Positions 7,951 through 18,063 of a stretch of DNA of 56,330 nucleotides are shown here, in pieces. The notes beneath the pieces are model-generated. The model searched no databases, was not told the DNA's origin, and worked only from the letters and a program-made list of their open reading frames with translations. The translations under genes were made by a program, and so were the position numbers. Within the stretch, counting starts at the first letter, position 1; the number at the start of each line of letters is the position of its first letter. Source of the stretch: Rhodobacterales bacterium HKCCSP123 (GTDB lineage: Bacteria > Pseudomonadota > Alphaproteobacteria > Rhodobacterales > Rhodobacteraceae); contig WVSO01000016.1 in assembly GCA_015689745.1 (NCBI GenBank), positions 1 through 56,330 of the forward strand, in the 5' to 3' direction.

Positions 7951-8165
7951 TGCCGCGCCTCCTTGAACTGGCGGGACTGTGCCGGGGCGTCATCGTCGCC
8001 GAGCGGCCGGTCATCGTAACGGAAAGGGATGTTCGCGGTGTCGCGGTGCACCTGCCGGCTGCCGGGTCGCAGCGTGAACAGGATCACCCCGAGGAAGGAG
8101 AGGAGCATGAACATCATCCCCCAGCTCCCCGCGAAGACCCGCATGATGGTGTAGGTGTCTTCCAT
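7947..8165 (-). CDS. ccoQ: cbb3-type oxidase small subunit CcoQ
   Basis: A 72-residue protein with one helix (about residues 10-32, GSWGMMFMLLSFLGVILFTLR) followed by a polar tail containing ANIPFRYDD. This is the usual CcoQ pattern; the subunit stabilises the oxidase, especially in oxygen. It lies 16 bases after ccoO and overlaps ccoP. Confidence 0.93.
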   Translation of the reverse strand: MEDTYTIMRVFAGSWGMMFMLLSFLGVILFTLRPGSRQVHRDTANIPFRYDDRPLGDDDAPAQSRQFKEARQ

Positions 8166-8181
8166 CTGTCAGGCCCTCCCC

Positions 8182-8910
8182 TTACCGGCTCGCCACGGCT
8201 TCCTCGGGCGCGAAGGTCGAGAAATCGACCAGCGTCCCGAGCATCTGCATGTAGGCGATGAGCGCATCCATCTCGGTGACTTCCGGCTGCCCGTCGAAGT
8301 CGCGCTGCTGCGCGCCAGGGTAGCGTTCAACCACGCCCGGATCGCCGAAATCGGTGGCCTGCTGGATGAAATCCACCTCGGCCTCGGCGATCATCTCGTC
8401 GGTGTAGGGCACGCCCACCAGCCGGTGCGTCTCCATCAGGTCGGTGATGTAGGTCGGCCGGAGCACGTTGTCGGCAAGGAAGGCGTAGGCCGGCATCACC
8501 GACTCGGGCACAACAGACTGCGGGCTGGTGAAGTGGTCGACATGCCACTCGTCCGAGTAACGGCCGCCGACGCGGGCGAGGTCGGGCCCCGTCCGCTTCG
8601 AGCCCCACTGGAACGGGTGGTCGTACTGGCTTTCGGCCGCGAGGCTGTAATGCCCGTAGCGTTCCACCTCGTCGCGCATCGGGCGGATCATCTGCGAGTG
8701 GCAGACGTAGCAGCCCTCCCGCACGTAAATCTCCCGGCCCGCAAGCTCCAGAGGCGAGTAGGGGCGCATCCCGTCCACGTCCTCGATCGTGTTCTCGAGG
8801 TAGAAGAGCGGCGCGATCTCGACGATCCCCCCCACCGTGACGACCAGGAAGCTGAGCGTCAGAAGGAGGGTCGCGTTGGTTTCGATCTTCTTGTGACCTT
8901 CAAGTGCCAT
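8182..8910 (-). CDS. ccoO: cbb3-type cytochrome c oxidase monoheme subunit CcoO
   Basis: A 242-residue subunit with one N-terminal membrane helix (about residues 14-33) and a c-heme site CYVCH (Cys67, Cys70, His71) followed by [10 protein letters not shown], diagnostic of CcoO. It carries electrons from CcoP or a donor cytochrome to the b-type hemes of CcoN. It is 14 bases after the ccoN stop in the ccoNOQP operon. Confidence 0.97.
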   Translation of the reverse strand: MALEGHKKIETNATLLLTLSFLVVTVGGIVEIAPLFYLENTIEDVDGMRPYSPLELAGREIYVREGCYVCHSQMIRPMRDEVERYGHYSLAAESQYDHPFQWGSKRTGPDLARVGGRYSDEWHVDHFTSPQSVVPESVMPAYAFLADNVLRPTYITDLMETHRLVGVPYTDEMIAEAEVDFIQQATDFGDPGVVERYPGAQQRDFDGQPEVTEMDALIAYMQMLGTLVDFSTFAPEEAVASR

Positions 8911-8924
8911 CTGTCAGGCCCTCC

Positions 8925-10526
8925 TTATTCTGCGGGTGCCGCGACGGGGGCGTCCTTGCGGACCTCGCCCTTCTTCACGGTCATCCAGAGGTTCCAGCAC
9001 ATGATCAGCGCACCGCCGAGGAACATCACCCCGCCGAGACCCCGGACCACGTACATCGGGAATTTCGCGGCGACGGTGTCTGCGAAGGAGTTCACCAGGA
9101 ACCCTTGCGCATCGACTTCACGCCACATCAGGCCTTCCATGATGCCGGTCACCCACATCGACGCGGCGTAGAGCACGATGCCGATCGTCGCGAGCCAGTA
9201 GTGCCAGCTGACGGCGCGGACGCTGTAGAGCGAGGCGCGGCCCCAGAGCTTCGGGAAGAGGTAGTAGAGCATCCCGAAGGTGATCATGCCGTTCCAGCCG
9301 AGCGCGCCCGAATGCACGTGGCCGATCGTCCAGTCGGTGTAGTGCGACAGGCTGTTGACCGCCCGGATCGACATCATCGGACCTTCGAAGGTCGACATGC
9401 CGTAGAAGGCGACCGAGGTGACCATCATCCGCAGCACGGGGTCCGTGCGCAGCTTGTCCCACGCCCCCGAGAGGGTCATCAGGCCGTTGATCATGCCGCC
9501 CCAGCTGGGCATCCAGAGCACGACCGAGAACACCATGCCGAGCGTCGAGGCCCAGTCAGGCAGCGCGGTGTAGTGCAGGTGGTGCGGACCCGCCCAGATA
9601 TACAGGAAGATCAGCGCCCAGAAGTGGATGATCGACAGCTTGTAGGAATAGACCGGACGCTCGGCCTGCTTCGGGATGAAGTAATACATCATCCCCAGGA
9701 AGCCCGCGGTCAGGAAGAAGCCCACGGCGTTGTGGCCGTACCACCACTGCGTCATGGCGTTCTGCACGCCCGACATCACGGTGACCGAGGCCGAGCCGAA
9801 GATCGACACCGGGATCTGCAGGTTGTTGACCACGTGGAGCATGGCCACGGTGACGATGAAGCTGAGCAGGAACCAGTTGGCAACGTAGATGTGCGGTTCC
9901 TTCCGCTTCATCAGCGTGCCCATGTACATCAGCAGGAACGCGACCCAGACGATCGTCAGCCACAGGTCGGTCAGCCACTCGGGCTCGGCGTATTCCTGGC
10001 CCTGGGTCGAGCCCAGCAGGTAGCCCGTCGCCGCCATCGCGATGAAAAGCTGGTAGCCCCAGAACACGAACCATGCGAGGTTGCCGCCCCACATGCGCGC
10101 CGCCGATGTCCGCTGCACGATGTAGAACGACGCCGCCAGAAGCGCGTTGCCCCCGAAGGCGAAGATCACCGCCGAGGTATGGAGCGGGCGGAGGCGCCCG
10201 AAGTTGAGATAGCCCTGTGCCCAGTCGAAATTGAGCACCGGGAACGCCAGCTGAAAGGCGATGTAGACACCTGCAAGGAAGCCCACGACCCCCCAGAAGG
10301 CCGTGGCGATCGCCGCAGCCTTGACCGGTCCGTCCATGTATTCGTTGGCGGGCGCAGGCACTTTCGGCTCGCCCGTCTTGCGCAGCACCACCACGAACGT
10401 GATGGCGGCGGCGCCCATGATGAGCAGGGCGTGGACCAGGTAGGCCGCGTCCCGCGCGTAGTTGGCCGCGATCGCGGCACAGACCGCGACAAGGCCAAGG
10501 ATCAGAAGCTTCACATAATCAAGCAT
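8925..10526 (-). CDS. ccoN: cbb3-type cytochrome c oxidase catalytic subunit CcoN
   Basis: A 533-residue, about 12-helix heme-copper oxidase subunit that reduces oxygen to water at very low oxygen levels. Heme and copper ligands are visible in [27 protein letters not shown] and [14 protein letters not shown]; the cross-linking Tyr expected in this subtype is probably in the [11 protein letters not shown] helix. The ATG at 10526 is chosen over an in-frame start at 10634 because of the strong AAGGGA site just before it and because family members start near MLDYVKLL. The operon is transcribed away from the usp gene, with two FNR-type boxes between them. Confidence 0.97.
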   Translation of the reverse strand: MLDYVKLLILGLVAVCAAIAANYARDAAYLVHALLIMGAAAITFVVVLRKTGEPKVPAPANEYMDGPVKAAAIATAFWGVVGFLAGVYIAFQLAFPVLNFDWAQGYLNFGRLRPLHTSAVIFAFGGNALLAASFYIVQRTSAARMWGGNLAWFVFWGYQLFIAMAATGYLLGSTQGQEYAEPEWLTDLWLTIVWVAFLLMYMGTLMKRKEPHIYVANWFLLSFIVTVAMLHVVNNLQIPVSIFGSASVTVMSGVQNAMTQWWYGHNAVGFFLTAGFLGMMYYFIPKQAERPVYSYKLSIIHFWALIFLYIWAGPHHLHYTALPDWASTLGMVFSVVLWMPSWGGMINGLMTLSGAWDKLRTDPVLRMMVTSVAFYGMSTFEGPMMSIRAVNSLSHYTDWTIGHVHSGALGWNGMITFGMLYYLFPKLWGRASLYSVRAVSWHYWLATIGIVLYAASMWVTGIMEGLMWREVDAQGFLVNSFADTVAAKFPMYVVRGLGGVMFLGGALIMCWNLWMTVKKGEVRKDAPVAAPAE

Positions 10527-10620
10527 TGATCGTCCCTTCGTGATGCCCCGGTTCCGACTCGAAAGCCGTCCGGAGCTGTTCCATCTGGACCTCACATCGC
10601 GGAAGGGCCCGGCAAGAGCC

Positions 10621-10634
10621 TTGATCCATGTCAA
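10621..10634. promoter_or_regulatory. FNR-type box proximal to ccoN
   Basis: TTGATCCATGTCAA fits TTGAT-N4-RTCAA. It lies 95 bases upstream of the ccoN start and is the nearer of two such boxes in this divergent promoter region, so it is the probable activating site for ccoNOQP. Confidence 0.85.
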
Positions 10635-10652
10635 ACGCAGCGCCTTGGCCGG

Positions 10653-10666
10653 TTGATGCAGGTCAA
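10653..10666. promoter_or_regulatory. FNR-type box between ccoN and usp
   Basis: TTGATGCAGGTCAA fits TTGAT-N4-RTCAA. Its centre is 32 bases from the centre of the other box (three helical turns), and it is 59 bases upstream of the usp start codon, so it probably serves the stress-protein gene as well as, or instead of, ccoN. Confidence 0.82.
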
Positions 10667-10724
10667 GGTGCGGCGACCTGCCTCGGCCTAAGCCGGATCA
10701 GGAGCCCAATCGAGGGAGGAAACC

Positions 10725-11564
10725 ATGGCCTACAGATCCATCCTGACCGTTCTGACCGACGCCAAGGAAGCGTCCGGCGTGCTTGATGCCGCCGTACCCT
10801 TCGCCGCCGCCTGCGGCGCGCATCTCGACGTCCTTTGCCTCGGCATCGACCGGACGCAGACGGGATACTACTTCGCCGGCGCGACCGCGCTGATGCATGA
10901 CGAGACCATCGCCCAGGCCCAGGCCGAAGCGACCGAGATCGACGCCGCCGCGCGTTCCGTTCTCGAGCGCAGCGATATCTCGTGGGGCGTTGATGCGCTG
11001 GTCGCGCAGTCGGCCTCGGTCGCGGGTCTGGTCGCCCGCCGCGCCCGCTTCGCCGACCTCGTGATCCTGCCCAAACCCTACGGCGAAGGGCAGTATGCCG
11101 ACGCGCCCGTGGTGGTCGAGGCGGCGATGTTCCAGGGCAATGCCCCGGTCGTGGTCCTCGCCGAGGGAAAGCCCGTTCCGCTCAAGCCGAAGCGGGTGGT
11201 CGTCGCATGGAACGAGTCGGCGGAGGCCATGACATCGATCCGGCGCGCGCTGCCGCTTCTGCAGGCGGCCGACGAGGTGAACATCTGCATCGTCGCGCCC
11301 GAGCGCCACAGCAGCGAGTCCACGGACCCCGGCGAGGAACTCAGCAGGATGCTGAGCCGTCACGGCGTCAGCATCGAGGTGACGATCCTGGCCCAGACCC
11401 TGCCGCGCGTCTCCGAGGTGATCGCCCGCCATGTCGCCGACCTTGACGCGGACCTCCTGGTGATGGGGGCCTACGGTCACTCCCGCTTCCGCGAGGCGAT
11501 CCTCGGCGGGGCGACGCGCAGCATGCTGGAACACGCCGCCGTTCCGGTCTTCATGGCGCATTAG
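10725..11564 (+). CDS. Universal stress protein, tandem UspA domains
   Basis: A 279-residue cytosolic protein with two Usp domains (about residues 1-140 and 150-279). The second keeps the nucleotide-binding signature GAYGHSRFREAILGGATRSML near the C-terminus (G-x2-G-x9-G-S/T type), while the first domain lacks it. Its place beside the cbb3 and fnrL genes, with an FNR-type box in its promoter, suggests induction at low oxygen. A strong GGGAGGAAA ribosome site precedes the ATG. Confidence 0.92.
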   Translation: MAYRSILTVLTDAKEASGVLDAAVPFAAACGAHLDVLCLGIDRTQTGYYFAGATALMHDETIAQAQAEATEIDAAARSVLERSDISWGVDALVAQSASVAGLVARRARFADLVILPKPYGEGQYADAPVVVEAAMFQGNAPVVVLAEGKPVPLKPKRVVVAWNESAEAMTSIRRALPLLQAADEVNICIVAPERHSSESTDPGEELSRMLSRHGVSIEVTILAQTLPRVSEVIARHVADLDADLLVMGAYGHSRFREAILGGATRSMLEHAAVPVFMAH

Positions 11565-11585
11565 GCGCCCGACCGGGAAAAGCGG

Positions 11586-11614
11586 AACGCCCCGCCAGGT
11601 GCGGGGCGTTTCTT
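11586..11614 (+). terminator. Terminator after usp
   Basis: A 10-bp GC-rich stem (AACGCCCCGC / GCGGGGCGTT, loop CAGGT) followed by TCTT, 21 bases after the usp stop. It faces the 3' end of fnrL and may act both ways. Confidence 0.8.
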
Positions 11615-11642
11615 CATGGCGGACCGGGCAAGGGGCCCCGGC

Positions 11643-12386
11643 TCAGAAAACGCCGCCGTCCGCGTCGTCGCCCGTTTCGTCCATGAGAACGTCGAAATCG
11701 GGGATGACGATGTGGCGCTTGCCTTCCAGCCGGATCACGCCGTCGCGCTTCAGGCCCGACATCTGGCGGCTGACCGTCTCGAGCGTCAGGCCCAGGTAAT
11801 CGGCCATCGCCTCGCGCGTCAGCGGCAGGTCGAAGGCCATTTCACCGGTCTTTGAATGCTGGTGGATCGTCGCATCGCGGCGGGCGATGATCGACAGGAA
11901 GCTCGCGATCTTCTCGCGCGCGGTCTTGCGCCCGAGAAGCAGCATCCATTCCCGCGCCGCGTCCAGTTCATCGAGCGTCATCTCCAGCAGGCGCTGGCTG
12001 ACATGCGGGGTCGTGTTCAGCATGTCCTGGAAGGGCGCCCGTCGGAAGCAGCACAGCTGCAGGTCGGTCGTGGCGGTCACGTCGTAGGTCGCGCGCTCCC
12101 GGTTGGGGCGGCCCAGGAAATCCGACGGCAGCAAAAGCCCCACCATCTGACGGCGACCGTCTTCCATCGTCTGCGTCAGGGCCGCGACGCCGTGCACCAC
12201 GGAGGCCACGAAATCCATCTTGTCGCCCGCCCAGACGATCGTCTGACCCGCCTCGTAATTGCGGTAGTACTTGATCGCCTCGAGGTGCTCGAGTTCGTCC
12301 GCTTCGCAGCGGGCACAGACGGCACGGTGCCTGATCGGGCAATCCGCGCAGTCCGCCTGTGGAAAGGCGAGTTGTCGCTGAGGCAT
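11643..12386 (-). CDS. fnrL: Crp/Fnr-family oxygen sensor FnrL
   Basis: A 247-residue transcription factor. The N-terminus has CADCPIRHRAVCARCE (Cys13, 16, 24, 27) and a central Cys pair (LCCFRR, 112-113), which supply ligands for the oxygen-labile 4Fe-4S cluster. A cyclic-nucleotide-type beta roll is followed by a helix-turn-helix with LTLETVSRQMS, whose E--SR residues read TTGAT half-sites. FnrL is the known activator of cbb3 oxidase and heme genes in Rhodobacter. A matching box lies 40 bases upstream, between it and hemN, so it is probably autoregulated. Confidence 0.95.
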   Translation of the reverse strand: MPQRQLAFPQADCADCPIRHRAVCARCEADELEHLEAIKYYRNYEAGQTIVWAGDKMDFVASVVHGVAALTQTMEDGRRQMVGLLLPSDFLGRPNRERATYDVTATTDLQLCCFRRAPFQDMLNTTPHVSQRLLEMTLDELDAAREWMLLLGRKTAREKIASFLSIIARRDATIHQHSKTGEMAFDLPLTREAMADYLGLTLETVSRQMSGLKRDGVIRLEGKRHIVIPDFDVLMDETGDDADGGVF

Positions 12387-12425
12387 GGTCCCTATCCCTT
12401 CCGCCTTTCGGCTGATGGGCTTCGC

Positions 12426-12439
12426 TTGATCTGGGTCAA
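12426..12439. promoter_or_regulatory. FNR-type box between fnrL and hemN
   Basis: TTGATCTGGGTCAA fits TTGAT-N4-RTCAA and lies almost midway between the divergent fnrL (start 12386) and hemN (start 12476). At 37-40 bases from both start codons it could activate one gene and repress the other by overlapping its promoter. Confidence 0.85.
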
Positions 12440-12475
12440 GGTCAAGCTGCGCGTTTCGCTTCTAAAGCTATTACA

Positions 12476-13831
12476 ATGGAACACGTCAATCAACTTCGCC
12501 GCCTGGGTCTCTTCGACGCGAAGGTCCCGCGCTATACCAGTTATCCTCCGGCCACGAAGTTCTCGAACGACGTGTCCGGACCTGTCTTTCTTGACTGGAT
12601 CGAGGCGATCCCGTCCGGGTCCCGGATATCGCTCTATCTTCATGTGCCCTTCTGCCGCAGGCTCTGCTGGTTCTGCGCCTGCCGCACGCAAGGTGTCCGC
12701 TCGGACGAGCCGGTCCAGGCCTATGTCGAAACCCTGAAGCAGGAAATCCGCGCGCTCGGTGCCGCGCTGCCCAGCGGGGTCGAGGTCGCGCGCCTGCATT
12801 GGGGCGGCGGCACGCCGACGCTTCTGTCGCCGGAGATGATGACGGCGGTCTCCCGGACGCTGAAGGAGTCGGTCGACCTCTCGGGTGACCTCGAGTTTTC
12901 CGTCGAGATCGACCCCAACGAGATCGACACGGCGCGTATCGACGCGCTTGCGTCGGCCGGGATGAACCGCGCCTCCATCGGGGTGCAGGACTTTGATCCC
13001 GACATCCAGCAGATCATCGGACGCATCCAGGGTTACGAAGTGACGCGCGCCGCCGTCGAGTCCCTGCGCGCTGCCGGCATCCGCTCGCTGAACGCCGACA
13101 TCCTCTTCGGCCTGCCCCACCAGAGCCAGCAGCGCATTTCCGAGTCGGTCCAGATGCTTCTGTCGCTCTCGCCCGACCGGGTCGCGCTCTACGGCTACGC
13201 CCATGTCCCCTGGATGGCCAAGCGCCAGGCCATGATCCCGACCGATGCCCTGCCCTCGCCCGAGGAGCGGCTGGCGCTCTTCGAGACCGCGCGCCGCCTG
13301 TTCCTCTGGGACGGTTACCAGGAGATCGGCATCGACCATTTCGCCAAGCCCGAGGACAGCATGGCCGTGGCTGCGCGATCGGGCCATCTCAGGCGCAATT
13401 TCCAGGGCTACACCGATGACACCTGCGACGTGCTGATCGGCCTCGGCGCCTCGGCCATCTCGCGCTTCCCGCAAGGCTATGCGCAGAACGCCAGTTCCAC
13501 CGCCGCCTACCAGAAGGCGGTGCGCGCAGGCGAAATGGCGACCGGGCGCGGCCATGCCTTCAAGGGCGAGGATCGGCTGCGCTCGCGCATGATCGAGATG
13601 CTGATGTGCGATTTCCGCATCGATGCGGAGGCCATCGCACGGGAATTCCGCCTCGGCCCCACGCGGCTCACCGAGTTGTTCAGCGCGGCCGCCGACCAAT
13701 TTCCCGGCATGGTGCGTATCACGCCCGAGGGCTTCGACATCCTGCCGGAAGGGCGGCCTCTGGCCCGGATGATCGCGCGCGCCTTCGACGAGTACGAAAT
13801 GCGCGCCGAAGGGCATTCCTCGGCGATCTGA
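12476..13831 (+). CDS. hemN: Oxygen-independent coproporphyrinogen III oxidase HemN
   Basis: A 451-residue radical-SAM enzyme that converts coproporphyrinogen III to protoporphyrinogen IX without oxygen. The [4Fe-4S] motif CRRLCWFC (Cys60, 64, 67) with an extra Cys69 is the HemN type. It is preceded by PRYTSYPPATKF, and WGGGTPTLL and NADILFGLPHQ are also family marks. The length fits true HemN (about 450) and not the shorter HemW. It is divergent from fnrL with a shared FNR-type box, consistent with low-oxygen heme supply. No strong ribosome site precedes the ATG. Confidence 0.95.
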   Translation: MEHVNQLRRLGLFDAKVPRYTSYPPATKFSNDVSGPVFLDWIEAIPSGSRISLYLHVPFCRRLCWFCACRTQGVRSDEPVQAYVETLKQEIRALGAALPSGVEVARLHWGGGTPTLLSPEMMTAVSRTLKESVDLSGDLEFSVEIDPNEIDTARIDALASAGMNRASIGVQDFDPDIQQIIGRIQGYEVTRAAVESLRAAGIRSLNADILFGLPHQSQQRISESVQMLLSLSPDRVALYGYAHVPWMAKRQAMIPTDALPSPEERLALFETARRLFLWDGYQEIGIDHFAKPEDSMAVAARSGHLRRNFQGYTDDTCDVLIGLGASAISRFPQGYAQNASSTAAYQKAVRAGEMATGRGHAFKGEDRLRSRMIEMLMCDFRIDAEAIAREFRLGPTRLTELFSAAADQFPGMVRITPEGFDILPEGRPLARMIARAFDEYEMRAEGHSSAI

Positions 13832-14040
13832 CGCGCCGGGCGGCCGGCCGGTGTTCCGACCGGATACCGCTCCGCGAACCAAGCCACGCACCCGCCGTCG
13901 AACCGATCGACGGTCGGGCTGCACGGCTCGGCCCGCCACGGCCATGACCATGGCAGGGTTGAAGTCATCGCGCGTCATGCAACCGATGGTTGCCGAATTG
14001 ATCACGGATTTCAACTGATGCGGCCGATAGCTTTCCCGTA
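13832..14040. other. Convergent spacer between hemN and yejF
   Basis: No gene is supported in these 209 bases. A short hairpin GCAACC-GAT-GGTTGC (13979-13993) could contribute to termination. Open frames here are shadows of high G+C content. Confidence 0.5.
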
Positions 14041-15627
14041 TCAGGCTGCTCCGACCTCGCCGAAGGCCGCCTTCATCAGGTCGCGCGTGTAATCCGAACG
14101 GGGGTTGCGGAAGAGCGCGCCCGTCTCACCCGTCTCCACCACGTCGCCGTTGCGCATCACGATCACCTTGTGGCTGAGCGCGCGCACCACCTTCAGGTCA
14201 TGGCTGATGAAGAGATAGGCGATGCCGTAGCGCCGCTGCAGACGCCGGAGCAGCTCCACGATCTGCACCTGCACCGTCATGTCGAGCGCGCTGGTCGGCT
14301 CGTCCAGCACCACCAGCTTGGGCCGCAGGATCATCGCCCGCGCGATGGCGATGCGCTGACGCTGCCCGCCGGAAAACTCGTGCGGATACCGGTCCATCAT
14401 CGCGGGGTCGAGGCCGACCTCGGCCAGGATCTCGGCCACCTGTCGCCGCCGGTCCTCGCGGCCCACGCCATGCACCGAAAGCCCCTCGGACACGATCTGC
14501 TCGACCGTCATCCGGGGGGAAAGGCTTCCGTAGGGGTCCTGGAACACGATCTGCATGTCGCGGCGGAGCGGGCGCAGCTCGCGCGAATGCAGCCCCTGCA
14601 CGTCGCGCCCCATGAAGATCACCGGCCCCTGCGAGGAAATCAGCCGCATGATCGCCAGCGCCAGCGTCGTCTTGCCCGAGCCGCTTTCGCCCACGATCCC
14701 CACCGTCTCGCCCGCGCGCACGTTGAGCGTGGCGGCGTTCACCGCCTTCACATGCCCCACGGTCCGCCGCAGGAAGCCGCGCTGGATCGGGAACCAGACG
14801 CGCAGATCGTTCGTTGAAACCACCTCAGGCGCGTCCGCCGCCACCGGGTCGGGCCCGCCCGTCGCCGAGGCCGCCAGCAGCTTCTGCGTGTAGGGATGGC
14901 TGGGGTTGGCGAAGATCTCGGCCGTGCGCCCCTGTTCCACGATCACCCCGTTCTGCATCACGCAGACCCGGTCGGCGATGCGCCGCACGATCGTCAGGTC
15001 ATGGGTGATGAACAGAAGGCTCATCCCCAGGTCTCGCTTCAGCTCTGCCAGAAGCTCGAGGATCTGCGCCTGGATCGTCACGTCAAGCGCCGTCGTCGGC
15101 TCGTCCGCGATCAGGAGCTTGGGGTTGTTCGCGAGCGCCATGGCGATCATGACGCGCTGCCGCTGCCCGCCCGACAGCTGGTGCGGATAGGCGCCCAGCC
15201 GGCTTTCGGGGTCGCGGATGCCGACCTTGTGCAGAAGCTCCACCACCCGGTCGCGCGCCGCGGCCCCGCGCAGCCCCTGGTGCAGTATCAGGCTTTCGGT
15301 GATCTGCTTTTCCAGCGTGTGCAGCGGATTGAGCGAAGTCATCGGCTCCTGGAAGATGAAGCTGATCTCGTTGCCGCGGATGTGCCTGAGCAGCCCCTCG
15401 TCCGCGCCCACCATCTCCTGCCCGTCATAGGTGACCGAGCCGGTGATCTCGGGCGCGCCGGGGATCAGGTCGACCGTCGACAAGGCCGTGACGGACTTGC
15501 CCGAGCCGCTTTCGCCCACCAGCGCGACGGTCTCGCCCTTGTCGACGTGGAACGAGACGCCGCGGACCGCATGGGTCGCCCCGAAGCGGACGGACAGGTC
15601 ATGCGCCTGGAGGATCGGTTGGGCCAT
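14041..15627 (-). CDS. yejF: Peptide ABC transporter, double ATP-binding subunit YejF
   Basis: A 528-residue protein with two complete ABC domains, each with a Walker A ([10 protein letters not shown] near residue 40 and [10 protein letters not shown] near residue 325), a signature (LSGGQRQR and FSGGQRQR) and a Walker B ([12 protein letters not shown] and [12 protein letters not shown]). It powers import of oligopeptides through YejB and YejE. The start is the ATG at 15627, which shares one base with the yejE stop (TGATG); the longer frame upstream is antisense-like and has no family similarity. Confidence 0.95.
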   Translation of the reverse strand: MAQPILQAHDLSVRFGATHAVRGVSFHVDKGETVALVGESGSGKSVTALSTVDLIPGAPEITGSVTYDGQEMVGADEGLLRHIRGNEISFIFQEPMTSLNPLHTLEKQITESLILHQGLRGAAARDRVVELLHKVGIRDPESRLGAYPHQLSGGQRQRVMIAMALANNPKLLIADEPTTALDVTIQAQILELLAELKRDLGMSLLFITHDLTIVRRIADRVCVMQNGVIVEQGRTAEIFANPSHPYTQKLLAASATGGPDPVAADAPEVVSTNDLRVWFPIQRGFLRRTVGHVKAVNAATLNVRAGETVGIVGESGSGKTTLALAIMRLISSQGPVIFMGRDVQGLHSRELRPLRRDMQIVFQDPYGSLSPRMTVEQIVSEGLSVHGVGREDRRRQVAEILAEVGLDPAMMDRYPHEFSGGQRQRIAIARAMILRPKLVVLDEPTSALDMTVQVQIVELLRRLQRRYGIAYLFISHDLKVVRALSHKVIVMRNGDVVETGETGALFRNPRSDYTRDLMKAAFGEVGAA

Positions 15628-16904
15628 CAGTGCGCCTCCGCCGGTTTCGCGGCGTCGCCCGTGTCTTCCGCCGGGGGCGCCGAGGCGACGAAGGTCTTGC
15701 GCGGGTCGAAGGCGTCGCGGATGCCCTCGAAGATGAAGACGAGAAGCGACAGCATGATCGCGAAGGTGAAGAAGGCCGTGAAGCCCAGCCAGGGTGCCTG
15801 CAGGTTGTTCTTCGCCTGCAGCGTCATCTCGCCGAGCGACGGGGCCGAGGAGGGCAGGCCGAAGCCGAGGAAATCGAGCGAGGCCAGCCCCCCGATCGTC
15901 CCCGTCACGATGAAGGGCAGGAAGGTCAGTGTCGCCACCATCGCGTTCGGCAGGACGTGGCGGAACATGATCGTCCCGTTGCCCACGCCCAGCGCACGGG
16001 CCGCGCGGACATATTCGAAGTTGCGCGCCCGCAGGAACTCGGCCCGCACCACGCCGACAAGCCCCGTCCACCCGAACAGCACCATCAGGAAGACGAGCAG
16101 CCAGAAATCCATCACGAAGATCGCGGATATGATGATGATGATGTAAAGGCTGGGGGTCGAGTTCCAGATCTCGATCACCCGCTGGAAGATCAGGTCGAGC
16201 CAGCCGCCGTAATACCCCTGCGCCGCGCCCGCAGCGATGCCGATGACCGAGGTCAGGAAGGTCACGACCAGCGCGAAGGTCACCGACAGGCGGAAGCCGT
16301 AGATCACGCGCGCCAGCACGTCGCGCGCCGTGTCGTCGGTGCCGAGCCAGTGGTCGCCGTCCGGCGGCGAAGGGGCCGCGCGGCCGATGTCGTTGACGGT
16401 ATTGTAGCTGTAGGGGATGAGCGGCCAGAGCAGCCAGCCTTCCTGAACCTCCACACCGTCGAAACTGCCGGTCTCCTGCACCGCCTCGATCACGACCTCG
16501 GGATCGTCCCAGCAATCCTCGAGCCCCCCCGACACGATCAGGCACTGCACCTCGACGTCGCGATAGACGGCCTCGGTGCGGAAATCGCCGCCGAACTCGG
16601 TCTCGGGATAGAAATTGAAGATCGGGGTGTAGTAGCCGCCCTGGTACTGCACAAGCAGCGGGCGGTCATTGGCGATGAACTCGGCAAACAGGCTGATGCC
16701 GTAGAGAATCGCGAAGATCCAAAGCGACCAGAGCGCGCGGCGGTTCGCCTTGAAGTTCTCCCACCGTCGGCGGTTCAAGGGCGACAGGAACCCCTGCCGC
16801 GCGGGCGGCACGAGGATGGGCGGCGTCGGCCGCAGCCCCGGTTCGGGGTCGAGCCGGGGGCGGGCGGGGTCGGGGCCGCGGGGGTGATCGTCGGGCAGGG
16901 CCAT
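15627..16904 (-). CDS. yejE: Peptide ABC transporter permease YejE
   Basis: A 425-residue permease with the binding-protein-dependent transport fold; the EAA-type loop is EYVRAARALGVGNGTIMFRHVLPN. The N-terminal OppC-like segment ends in a long periplasmic insertion (about residues 60-150, with two Cys in VQCLIVSGGLEDCW), so the protein is longer than E. coli YejE (about 341). The ATG at 16904 is one base after the yejB stop; an in-frame start at 16952 inside yejB is less likely. Confidence 0.93.
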   Translation of the reverse strand: MALPDDHPRGPDPARPRLDPEPGLRPTPPILVPPARQGFLSPLNRRRWENFKANRRALWSLWIFAILYGISLFAEFIANDRPLLVQYQGGYYTPIFNFYPETEFGGDFRTEAVYRDVEVQCLIVSGGLEDCWDDPEVVIEAVQETGSFDGVEVQEGWLLWPLIPYSYNTVNDIGRAAPSPPDGDHWLGTDDTARDVLARVIYGFRLSVTFALVVTFLTSVIGIAAGAAQGYYGGWLDLIFQRVIEIWNSTPSLYIIIIISAIFVMDFWLLVFLMVLFGWTGLVGVVRAEFLRARNFEYVRAARALGVGNGTIMFRHVLPNAMVATLTFLPFIVTGTIGGLASLDFLGFGLPSSAPSLGEMTLQAKNNLQAPWLGFTAFFTFAIMLSLLVFIFEGIRDAFDPRKTFVASAPPAEDTGDAAKPAEAH

Positions 16905-16905
16905 C

Positions 16906-18057
16906 TCAGGTCTCCCGCGTCTCGAAATCGATCCTCGGGTCGATCCAGACATACATCAGGTCCGACAGGATGTTCACGACAAGGCCGATCAGCCCGAAGA
17001 CGAAGAGCGTTCCGAAGATCACCGGGTAATCACGGCTGACCGCCGCCTCGAAGGCGAGCCGCCCAAGGCCGTCGAGCGAAAAGATCGTCTCGATGATCAG
17101 CGAGCCGCCGAAGAAGACGCCGACGAAGACGGCCGGGAAGCCCGCGATCACGATCAGCATCGCGTTGCGGAAGACATGGCCATAGAGCACGCGGCTTTCG
17201 CGCAGGCCCTTGGCGCGCGCGGTCATCACGTATTGCTTCTTGATCTCGTCGAGGAAGGAATTCTTCGTCAGCAAGGTCAGCGTGGCGAAGGCCGAGATGG
17301 TCGAGGCCAGCACCGGCAGGGTGATGTGCCAGAAGTAGTCGCCGATCTGCTGGATCAGCGTCATGTCCTCCCACCCGTCCGAGGTCAGGCCGCGCAGCGG
17401 GAAGATCTGGAAATACCGCCCGCCCGCGAAGACCACGAGCAGCAGGATGGCGAACAGGAAGCCGGGGATCGCATAGGCCACGATGATGACCCCGCTCGTC
17501 CAGGTGTCGAACTTCGATCCATCCCGCGTCGCCTTCTGGATGCCGAGCGGGATCGAGACGAGATAGGCGATCAGCGTCGACCACAGCCCCAGAGAGATCG
17601 AGACCGGCATCTTTTCCAGCACCAGGTCGATCACCGAGATCGAGCGGAAATAGCTCTCTCCGAAATCGAAGCGGACGTAATCCCACATCATCAGGAAGAA
17701 GCGTTCTAGGCCCGGGATATCCTCGGCGACGCAGGCCTCGTCATCGAGGTCGGGTACGCCGGTGAACCCCGCTTCGCAGACGATCCGGGCGAAGTTGAAC
17801 TGGATGCGCAGCTCGTCGAGGAACTGGGGCGGCAGCCCGCGCGCACCCTCGTAGCCGCTGCTCTCGATCTCGGCCGCGCTCGTCTCCGACCCGCCGCCCG
17901 AGATGCCGGCAAAGACGTCGCCCTCGCCCTCGAGCTGGGCGATGACCTGTTCGATCGGTCCGCCCGGCACGAACTGCGTCAGGGCGAAATTGATCACCAT
18001 GATCCCCAGAAGCGTGGGGATCATCAGCGCCAGGCGTCTGAGGATATAGGCTCCCAT
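16906..18057 (-). CDS. yejB: Peptide ABC transporter permease YejB
   Basis: A 383-residue inner-membrane permease beginning [20 protein letters not shown], as in DppB/OppB-type subunits. The coupling loop is [24 protein letters not shown], and the C-terminus has [13 protein letters not shown], a mark of this subfamily. A periplasmic region of about 100 residues follows the first helix. It is 6 bases from the yejA stop on one side and 1 base from yejE on the other. Confidence 0.95.
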   Translation of the reverse strand: MGAYILRRLALMIPTLLGIMVINFALTQFVPGGPIEQVIAQLEGEGDVFAGISGGGSETSAAEIESSGYEGARGLPPQFLDELRIQFNFARIVCEAGFTGVPDLDDEACVAEDIPGLERFFLMMWDYVRFDFGESYFRSISVIDLVLEKMPVSISLGLWSTLIAYLVSIPLGIQKATRDGSKFDTWTSGVIIVAYAIPGFLFAILLLVVFAGGRYFQIFPLRGLTSDGWEDMTLIQQIGDYFWHITLPVLASTISAFATLTLLTKNSFLDEIKKQYVMTARAKGLRESRVLYGHVFRNAMLIVIAGFPAVFVGVFFGGSLIIETIFSLDGLGRLAFEAAVSRDYPVIFGTLFVFGLIGLVVNILSDLMYVWIDPRIDFETRET

Positions 18058-18063
18058 GCCGGG

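Noticed and set aside
15628-16545. N-terminal extension of yejF running back through yejE
   Set aside because: The extension is antisense-like filler overlapping yejE; the ABC domain starts exactly at the coupled ATG at 15627.
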